Under the pieces are notes generated by a model, which saw nothing but the letters and a program-made list of their open reading frames with translations, ran no database searches and was not told the origin of the DNA. A program made the position numbers and the translations under genes. A DNA stretch of 24,163 nucleotides, from assembly GCF_046480435.1 (NCBI RefSeq), contig NZ_PKGC01000093.1. One strand, written 5' to 3'. Below, one piece after another: positions 16,372 through 21,816 of this stretch; positions within the stretch are counted from its first letter, which is position 1, and each line of letters begins with the position of its first letter. Source of the DNA: Limnospira platensis (GTDB lineage: Bacteria; Cyanobacteriota; Cyanobacteriia; Cyanobacteriales; Microcoleaceae).

Positions 16372-16974
16372 ATGAGTGGCAATTGCAAGAAGCAAACATC
16401 GGGCAAATTATGCGGTCATTCTATCCCTAGCAATATGGGTAGTCAAAATCAACCCACTCTTGCTGATTGGGTGAATGATTATCTCGCTCATTTCGGAACT
16501 TGTTATCAAGCTCAAACCCAATGGTGGGGCGATCGCACCCTGACTTGGGATGCAGCCTTGGAACGAGCTTGGCTTTCTCTACGTGCCAATGGAAAAATGC
16601 ACCCCCATCAGTGCCAACCCTCTCGTAAATTAGCAGAAGGATTAAACGTATCTCGCCAAGATGGTAAGCAAGCACAGCAGTTTAAAACCTTTGCAGAACT
16701 TCATCACTGGATAGAGTCGGTGACTGCTCGCGTTAAAGGATTAGGAGAAATCACAGCTTACGATGTGGCTCAACGCTTGGGAATGTGGCTAAATTTAGCT
16801 CCAGATTTAGTGTATCTTCATGGAGGGACGGCTGAAGGTGCAGCCGTTTTTAACATTACCGGACAAACCGCATTTTTAAGTGCTTTCCCTCCAGAAATCC
16901 AAAAAATTGGAGCTACTCACGCAGAAAACTTTTTGTGTATTTATAAAGATAACCTCAAGTCGTTATCTAAATAA
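16372..16974 (+). CDS. Uncharacterised 200-aa protein with helix-hairpin-helix-like segment
   Basis: I do not recognise a named family. The 200-residue protein starts at ATG 16372, behind GAGGAAGCT, a good ribosome-binding site. The N-terminus (about 25 residues, Cys/Lys/Ser-rich) looks disordered; Met22 is an alternative start. Residues 121-137 read VKGLGEITAYDVAQRLG, which has the GxGxxTAxDxAxR look of a helix-hairpin-helix DNA-contacting element. It continues APDLVYLHGGTAEGA, a pairing I recall from unannotated small proteins in mobile regions. No signal peptide or TM helix is seen. It is 42 nt upstream of the next gene on the same strand, so the two form a probable operon. DNA binding is only suggested. 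Confidence 0.7.
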   Translation: MSGNCKKQTSGKLCGHSIPSNMGSQNQPTLADWVNDYLAHFGTCYQAQTQWWGDRTLTWDAALERAWLSLRANGKMHPHQCQPSRKLAEGLNVSRQDGKQAQQFKTFAELHHWIESVTARVKGLGEITAYDVAQRLGMWLNLAPDLVYLHGGTAEGAAVFNITGQTAFLSAFPPEIQKIGATHAENFLCIYKDNLKSLSK

Positions 16975-17016
16975 CTCAGTTTCAAAGGTTAAATTTGGGA
17001 GACAGTTGAAAAGATT

Positions 17017-17904
17017 ATGGCTGCAAAAAATCGAAAAACACCAGGTAGTCGGTTTGTCAAGGGAAGTTATGCACTTCCGCGTTTCGTCACTTCAAAAGAA
17101 GATTATGATTCGATAGAAACCCTTGCCATTTTGAGGATGGATGAGGATGATAAAATCCACTATTACGGCATCGATGAAGAAACTGGCGAAGAATATGAAA
17201 TATTATCCGATGACGCTTGGGCAGACTTCCATAATTTACTCATGCAAGGCGCGATGAGTCATGACATTATTCCTGCCTGTACTGAACAGTTAGAAGCCGA
17301 TGGTTGGAAAGAAAGTGAATGTGACTTTGAAATTTTTAATCGCCTCGTCTTGGATATGTGTATAGAGTATGAAGATGATTTTCAGTATAGCTGTGATTTA
17401 GCCGAGGAACTCGAACGGCTACCGAAAACCCATGATGATTGGTTTATTGAGTTGCTCGATTTATGGCAACAGAGTAAAACTTTTATGTATGTAAATTTAG
17501 CCCAAAATGAGGAAAATACCGAATTTTATCCGAATTTGCGTAATTTGGGTGACCGAGAGTTATGTTTTTCCTATAATGATGAATATATCATCAATTATCT
17601 GAACGATGTGAAACGCGGGATTGAAAAATTAAAGAATAAAAGCAAAAAGCAGCAACAACAAACCCAAGATGGTTGGCAACAATCAATGAGCTATCTGATT
17701 GGGTTAACTCCTTATCGACAAACTAATCAACTTTTGAGGGATGGTTTAGTTGAATTAAAAAGCCTCTATCCAGAAGTCATGTCTAAAATCCTGACAGGAA
17801 TAGTGGAGTATTTCAAAAATATGCCTTGTTCTTATAACCTTGAAATTGAATACCGCGATTCCGTCCTCGACTTCATCCACCCCATTAATCAATCTGCTGA
17901 TTAG
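17017..17904 (+). CDS. Uncharacterised acidic 295-aa protein
   Basis: No family is recognised. The 295-residue protein has a short basic N-terminus (MAAKNRKTPGSRFVKGSYALP), then a strongly acidic region (residues 25-175) with motifs such as ILRMDEDDKIHYYGIDEETG and CIEYEDDFQYSCDLAEELE. A Lys/Gln-rich coiled stretch around residue 205-222 (KLKNKSKKQQQQTQDGWQQ) leads to a helical C-terminal part. It looks soluble. It lies 42 nt behind the HhH-like gene and likely shares its transcript. The pairing of a possible DNA-contacting protein with a strongly acidic one could mean a partner or inhibitor relationship, but nothing here proves it. Confidence 0.68.
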   Translation: MAAKNRKTPGSRFVKGSYALPRFVTSKEDYDSIETLAILRMDEDDKIHYYGIDEETGEEYEILSDDAWADFHNLLMQGAMSHDIIPACTEQLEADGWKESECDFEIFNRLVLDMCIEYEDDFQYSCDLAEELERLPKTHDDWFIELLDLWQQSKTFMYVNLAQNEENTEFYPNLRNLGDRELCFSYNDEYIINYLNDVKRGIEKLKNKSKKQQQQTQDGWQQSMSYLIGLTPYRQTNQLLRDGLVELKSLYPEVMSKILTGIVEYFKNMPCSYNLEIEYRDSVLDFIHPINQSAD

Positions 17905-17998
17905 TTTAAAAACTAATCAATGGCGGGTGAATTCGGGCTTTTAACCGTTTATAATATATGGAATTAAGATAATATCGCCGAAGCTATAACTGGTCATA

Positions 17999-18064
17999 GT
18001 GGGAGAGGGAGTAAGACAGTAGGTTGGGTGAAGCGCAGCGTAACCCAACACCCAACACCCAACA
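17999..18064 (+). repeat. Dispersed repeat copy 1 (GTTGGGT hairpin plus CCCAACA tandem)
   Basis: This 66-bp copy starts GTGGGAGAGGGAG, contains the stem GGTTGGGT / AACCCAAC around an internal AAGCGCAGCG, and ends in three tandem CCCAACA units. It is repeated almost exactly 115 bp downstream. The type is a familiar intergenic repeat of filamentous cyanobacteria. It lacks the left half of the CCCTCTCCC hairpin. Confidence 0.85.
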
Positions 18065-18090
18065 ATCCCAACAATAAGGAATCATGCTCG

Positions 18091-18186
18091 GCCCTCTCCC
18101 CAGCCCTCTCCCTGTGGGAGAGGGAGTAAGACAGTAGGTTGGGTGAAGCGCAGCGTAACCCAACACCCAACACCCAACACCCAACA
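18091..18186 (+). repeat. Dispersed repeat copy 2 (CCCTCTCCC hairpin, GTTGGGT hairpin, CCCAACA tandem)
   Basis: 18091-18126 is the full CCCTCTCCC-TGT-GGGAGAGGG hairpin, matching 16141-16176. 18114-18186 repeats copy 1 and ends in four rather than three CCCAACA units. An AAACCGGGTTTC palindrome follows at 18192-18203. The whole gap 17905-18274 (370 bp) holds repeats only, and no gene is seen in it. Confidence 0.85.
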
Positions 18187-18274
18187 GTGAAAAACCGGGT
18201 TTCCTTGTTAAAATTGGTTAATACCGCCCAAATGCTGCTACAGACTCGGTATGTTCACATTCGGAGATAATACC

Positions 18275-18634
18275 ATGAGCGATCGCATTTCCAACTCAGA
18301 TTTATTACAAACTATCGAAGACTTCCTCACCTATCTCGAACCATCTCAAACCAACCCCCAAAATCACCCCAAACTGTCGGAACATCTACAAGTATTAGAA
18401 GACCAATTAACCGCCGCCGAAGATAAAACCTTGAAACTGGCGAAAATCATTAAATCATGGTGTAACGAGTATCAGATTACCTTCAACCCAGAAGAGTTGA
18501 TAATAGTTCGCGACCACATGAAACAACAAGGGCAGACAATCCCCAAACCAGCAGAAGGAGAACGACCGGAAACGGTCTATAATAAGGCCTTACTGGTGGC
18601 TAGAGTGCAACAGGCAAAACAAGCACACTCCTAA
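18275..18634 (+). CDS. Uncharacterised 119-aa helical protein
   Basis: I chose ATG 18275 because GGAG at 18263-18266 sits 8 nt upstream; the longer GTG/ATG frame from 18251 lacks this. The 119-residue product begins MSDRISNSDLLQTIEDFLTY and is mostly helical and polar (SEHLQVLEDQLTAAEDKTL), with a loop rich in Pro/Glu (TIPKPAEGERPETVYNKAL) near the end. No TM or signal peptide is seen. It lies 31 nt upstream of the two-TM pseudogene, whose protein also starts MSD-x-I, so the two were probably a unit. I do not recognise the family; a small adaptor or chaperone-like partner is one possibility. Confidence 0.7.
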   Translation: MSDRISNSDLLQTIEDFLTYLEPSQTNPQNHPKLSEHLQVLEDQLTAAEDKTLKLAKIIKSWCNEYQITFNPEELIIVRDHMKQQGQTIPKPAEGERPETVYNKALLVARVQQAKQAHS

Positions 18635-18665
18635 TCTGTTTACCTAATCTTTAGCAACCATAAAT

Positions 18666-20145
18666 ATGAGCGATAAAATAGCCCCAATTTACGCCCCTAG
18701 TTTGTATTGGTTCGCCTATGAATATCATCGCGGCTTAGTGACCTCAAATGATGATACCCCCGCCCAAACCTTAGACCACATTAACCCCCAATGGGTACGG
18801 AAAAAATATAGCAGTATTCTTAACAAGTTCGAGGTAGACTTAGAGTTAGATATTCGCTCCGATGAACCTTCCCAAAATTTTGATTTGCTGGTCGGTGCTG
18901 ATGATGAAAGAGCTACAGTTGACTTTAGCACTAAACAGGATTTAGAAGGGTTTATTTATCCTCAATGTCTCCATGATAGTTATGCCCTAAATCTGAATAT
19001 TTACCAACCCGAAACCCCCGGACAAGATGAATATAAGCTGGCGGATTTAGCTCAATTCAACCCGGGGAATTGCTTTAAACCGTCACCGGATTCGGCTTCT
19101 AATTTAGGGCAAACTCTGTTATTAAGTGCCTATTTAAACACCAATAAACCGGATAATATTCGCGACTTATAACCTCTGGCTAGACAAGGCTGGATTAAGT
19201 TTTTTCACCTGGAAAATGGGGAGAAATTACCGCCTCTCTATCGCGCTGATAATCTGCTGGGTGGATATCTGTATGAGTACGGGAGTCCGAGGGCGGATTT
19301 AGAGGAAAATCCCTACGGTCATTTATTGACTTGGTTTCTATTTGAAGAACAGCCAACTTTAATCCTGCAAAAGTGTTATTGGGAATTGCCGGAGTTACTA
19401 CTATATTATCACAAAATCTGTAAAAGTTTTCAAGATAGTCGGATTTATTACGATCGCGCCGATCGCCTAGTCACAAACCATGAAACAGAATTCAATCCGG
19501 TGAGTCAAACCTATCTCAATCGACAAAAAAAAGACCCCCTCTCGGCCAGAGAACTGCAAACTTTGAAAATCACTTTAAAAACCCTGTTGGAGACTTCCCT
19601 AAATTATACGAAACAACTGCGAAATCTGGAATATGTGTGCAATAGTATTGCTATCAATCGCCCAAACTATCAAACCAGTTTAGAACGCATGGAACAACTG
19701 GCAGAAACCCCCATGGAAGGTTGGCGGTTATTTTACGAAAAGGAAGCCATAACTTTTCAAGAACAAATCCGCGCTGATTTAAACTACTTTTATCCCGGTT
19801 CCAACCTCCTCAATCAAGCAATTGCCACGATTCGCGGTTTAGTGGAAATTGACCAAGCGGAACGCGATCGCCACATTCAAGAAAAGCAGCAGAAACTCCA
19901 GGATCACATTCAGGCGGTGGGGGTAGGAATTGCTGGGGGTGCGATCGTTGCCTCCAGTAGCGGATTGTTATTTGAACCCCAACGGATGACGTTTCCGTGG
20001 GAAGCAGAATTTGGCAGATATCCCCATCCGTTTTTGAGTGCGTTCGCGCAGCGTGTCCGGAGGACGTATCGCCATCAGTAGTCTAGTGGCTTATTTAGCC
20101 TTCAAAGCTGCCAAATATTGGATTGAAAAAGGGCGATCGCGCTAA
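18666..20145 (+). pseudogene. Coiled-coil protein with C-terminal two-TM hairpin, broken by TAA and a 25-bp insertion
   Basis: The frame from ATG 18666 stops at TAA 19170-19172 (after DNIRDL) but continues in the same phase with coherent protein (PLARQGWIKFFHLENGEKLPP) to 20081, so the stop is internal. Near the end, 25 bp at 20048-20072 interrupt the codons; removing them restores FLSAFAISSLVAYLAFKAAKYW and a natural end at TAA 20143-20145. The rebuilt protein has about 485 residues: a mixed N-terminal domain with LYRADNLLGGYLYEYGS, a long helical stretch (KITLKTLLETSLNYTKQLRN), then two hydrophobic helices (VGVGIAGGAIVASSSGLLF and the one above) and a basic end. The layout, long helices then a TM hairpin, resembles CorA-like channels and membrane effectors. 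I know no named family for it. Reading from 19326 would give a truncated piece only. Confidence 0.75.
20048..20072 (+). mobile_element. 25-bp hairpin mini-insertion
   Basis: The 25 bp begin GCAGCGTGTCC and end GGACGTATCGC, with a GTCC-GGA-GGAC hairpin at the centre. They are flanked by a short CGC duplication. The insert adds one base modulo three and so shifts the frame. It resembles the short dispersed palindromic repeats of filamentous cyanobacteria. Confidence 0.6.
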
Positions 20146-20157
20146 GGGCGATCGTAG

Positions 20158-20235
20158 GCGTATCTCTCCCGGATTCAAGAAATCCTCGGCTGTCGAGGTG
20201 GGGAGGGTCAGGAATTACGGATTTCCTCGGAGTGA
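20158..20235 (+). pseudogene. Fragment of CHAT-type family N-terminus (copy 1)
   Basis: The codons from 20158 read AYLSRIQEILGCRGGEGQE before TGA 20233-20235, and a TAG lies just upstream at 20155-20157. This matches AYLSLIQEFFGYPNEE in the fragment at 20838 in both protein and DNA. It is a headless relic of the same gene start and overlaps a different reading frame of the neighbouring antitoxin relic. Confidence 0.6.
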
Positions 20236-20385
20236 GTTATGGGAAGATTTCTATGATGTGTTAGTGGCTCATACTCGTGAGGATGAGGAAGAGGTGCCTT
20301 GGGAGGAGTTAAAACAAGACATTCAGGCAGAAGCAAAGGGCAAATGAAGGGTATGCTGTCCGGTTTAAGAAGTCGGCGGCTAAGG
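20236..20385 (+). pseudogene. Decayed toxin-antitoxin pair (antitoxin C-terminus, RelE-like toxin N-terminus)
   Basis: One frame ends LWEDFYDVLVAHTREDEEE, then VPWEELKQDIQAEAKGK and TGA 20345-20347, the look of a RelB/Phd-type antitoxin tail. The TGA overlaps an ATG at 20344 (ATGA), the usual TA junction. The codons from 20352, one base out of phase with that ATG, read YAVRFKKSAAKE, the typical RelE/ParE toxin start, and are cut at 20385 by the 189-bp repeat. Both genes are therefore dead: the antitoxin start is missing, and the toxin is frameshifted and truncated. Confidence 0.55.
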
Positions 20386-20574
20386 AATCGCTCGATATCA
20401 ATCTCTAGTTACCCATTGGGGAGGCGATCGCCTGAGTTTCGCCCCCCGTCCGCCCGGAGTGGTAACGTTGAAGGGGGACGATAATCTCTAGGGAATTGGT
20501 AAATCATTTCCAGTGAAGCGATCGCTAGAGGTCTTCAGCAACCGGGTTTCTCGGTGGCGGGGGTGGGGTAAAAT
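20386..20574 (+). repeat. 189-bp direct repeat, copy A
   Basis: This segment (starting AATCGCTCGATATC, ending GGGGTAAAAT) is repeated 232 bp downstream with two mismatches. It contains two HIP1 octamers, an AACCGGGTTTCT half-palindrome and the GGGGTGGGGTAAAAT block. No gene is seen in it. Its left end cuts the RelE-like relic. Confidence 0.92.
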
Positions 20575-20617
20575 TCGGCTGAGGTGGCGCGGTGCAACGC
20601 GGTTTCTGGGTTGGGGN

Positions 20618-20806
20618 AATCGCTCGATATCAATCTCTAGTTACCCATTGGGGAGGCGATCGCCTGAGTTTCGCCCCCCGTCCGCCCGGAGTGGTAACGT
20701 TGAAGGGGGACGATAATCTCTAGGGAATTGGTAAGTCATTTCCAGTGAAGCGATCGCTAGAGGTCTTCAGCAACCCGGTTTCTCGGTGGCGGGGGTGGGG
20801 TAAAAT
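20618..20806 (+). repeat. 189-bp direct repeat, copy B
   Basis: Copy B differs from A at two bases and begins directly after the single undetermined base N at 20617. Unlike A, it continues into CCCGATGGTATCCCC and a family gene start at 20838, so B appears to be the copy in its original context. An N exactly at the boundary makes an assembly join possible. Confidence 0.92.
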
Positions 20807-20837
20807 CCCGATGGTATCCCCTATCCGGTGCGTGGCG

Positions 20838-20954
20838 ATGGATGAACCCAGAGTGCAGGCTTATCTCTCCCTGATTCAAGAATTCTTCGGCTATCCTAAT
20901 GAAGAAAATACCTACTCATCGAACTCCCTAAAGATTATAAGTTTAATTTTTTAA
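20838..20954 (+). pseudogene. Fragment of CHAT-type family N-terminus (copy 2)
   Basis: ATG 20838 opens MDEPRVQAYLSLIQEFFGYP, continues to NEENTYSSNSLKIISLIF and stops at TAA 20952-20954. The first 20 residues resemble the N-terminus of multi-copy cyanobacterial TPR/CHAT proteins (MDEQRVQAYL...LIQ). The tail after residue 23 looks unrelated, so the gene body is lost. It carries its full upstream module: palindrome, G-rich block, TAAAAT and CCCGATGGTATCCCC. Confidence 0.65.
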
Positions 20955-20993
20955 TGAAACAGCCCTACTTTGGTGGGAGTGGTATTCGATAAA

Positions 20994-21380
20994 CTACCAA
21001 AGTATTTCTACTTCATACTGCTCAAACATACCATCTTCTGATAGTAAAGTTAAAGTTTCAGATTTAGCTTGGGAAATTAATAATCGGTCAAACGGATCTC
21101 GATGATGGAAAGGTAACGTTTGTAATATCAATAAGTGCGGCAGATGAATGGGTAGAATTTCAATATCGCTGGGAAGAATAAAATTGATAACAATTTGTTC
21201 GAGTGGGATTGCCAGTTCGAGTTTACCGAGGCTAGTTTTAATGGTTATTTCCCAGAGGCTAACAATACTTAGATGCAACGTGTTACTTTCATCTTCGATG
21301 GCTTGCCTTGCGGTTTGGCTAAGTTTTGGGTTGCCGTCTATCAGCCAAATAAAGATGTGTGTATCTAATAATAAGCGCAT
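20994..21380 (-). CDS. vapC: PIN-domain toxin, VapC family
   Basis: The 128-residue protein is a PIN-domain RNase, the toxin of a VapBC pair. The acidic site is complete: Asp6 in LLLDTHIFIW, Glu44 in SLWEITIK, and Asp95/Asp98 in RDPFDRLLISQA. The family cuts tRNA or rRNA with Mg2+ to halt translation. I chose ATG 21380 because its A is shared with the antitoxin stop (TGATG); a GTG at 21383 is possible. The gene is downstream of and coupled to its antitoxin, with no frameshift, so the pair appears functional, unlike the decayed pair at 20.3 kb. Confidence 0.93.
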   Translation of the reverse strand: MRLLLDTHIFIWLIDGNPKLSQTARQAIEDESNTLHLSIVSLWEITIKTSLGKLELAIPLEQIVINFILPSDIEILPIHLPHLLILQTLPFHHRDPFDRLLISQAKSETLTLLSEDGMFEQYEVEILW

Positions 21381-21601
21381 CACATATACTCAGCAAAATC
21401 ATTGAGGGGTGCGTTGAAGTCTTCGGCAATCTTTATTTTTCCCTGCATACAACCAAATAAATTTTTACGGCTGATTTTTTTGTCTACAAATAGGTTCGGC
21501 TGTTGTTGCCACTGGGTAATTAAGTAGGAAACGAGTTGCAACTGCTCTTGGCGATCGAGTTGGGTGACTTCTGCTAAGACTTTTTCTAGGAGGGGACTCA
21601 T
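21380..21601 (-). CDS. Antitoxin partner of VapC
   Basis: The 73-residue protein directly precedes vapC and overlaps it at TGATG, the standard antitoxin-toxin order. It begins MSPLLEKVLAEVTQLDRQEQ, helical and like short cyanobacterial antitoxins (DUF2281-like), and ends with APLNDFAEYM, an acidic C-terminal tail expected to wrap the toxin. I chose ATG 21601 since GAGG lies 6 nt upstream; ATG 21604 would place it only 3 nt away. The N-terminal part should bind the operon's own promoter, but I cannot pick the operator. Confidence 0.8.
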   Translation of the reverse strand: MSPLLEKVLAEVTQLDRQEQLQLVSYLITQWQQQPNLFVDKKISRKNLFGCMQGKIKIAEDFNAPLNDFAEYM

Positions 21602-21672
21602 CATTGACCTCAACTTTGGGATTTCTTTGATTGTACTACTTTGAGAGGGTAAAGGGGAAAAAGTCTGGGAGA

Positions 21673-21738
21673 AGAAACTTGGTTTCTACTAGCATCTGGT
21701 GTTTATTCACAAAGATTTAACAAAGAAACCGGGTTTCT
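21673..21738. repeat. Two AGAAAC...GTTTCT palindromes
   Basis: AGAAACTTGGTTTCT (21673-21687) and AGAAACCGGGTTTCT (21724-21738), 51 bp apart, sit in the non-coding stretch 21602-21790 between the antitoxin gene and the NACHT gene. The second has perfect 7-bp arms around one G. Related copies occur at 12657, 18192, 20540 and 20772. Confidence 0.75.
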
Positions 21739-21745
21739 CACTTGC

Positions 21746-21816
21746 GGGGATGGGGTAAAATCCCGATGGTATCCCCTACCCGGTGTGTGGCTATGGATGA
21801 ACAGCGAGTCCAGGCT
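21746..21816 (+). pseudogene. Upstream module and start of CHAT-type family gene (copy 3)
   Basis: GGGGATGGGG (21746-21755), TAAAAT (21756-21761) and CCCGATGGTATCCCC are followed by ATG 21793 and codons MDEQRVQA. After about 21816 the sequence is the antisense of the NACHT gene, so the homology ends there after eight codons. Alignment with 20792-20855 is nearly gap-free. Confidence 0.65.

Noticed and set aside
17999..18186. CRISPR-like array of short repeats
   Set aside because: The CCCAACA units are contiguous tandem 7-mers without spacers, and the larger copies are only two; no cas genes are nearby.
20299..20716. Short frames through the 189-bp repeats (61 and 67 codons)
   Set aside because: Both read the same repeat DNA in the same frame, one crosses the N, and neither has motifs; they are repeat shadows.
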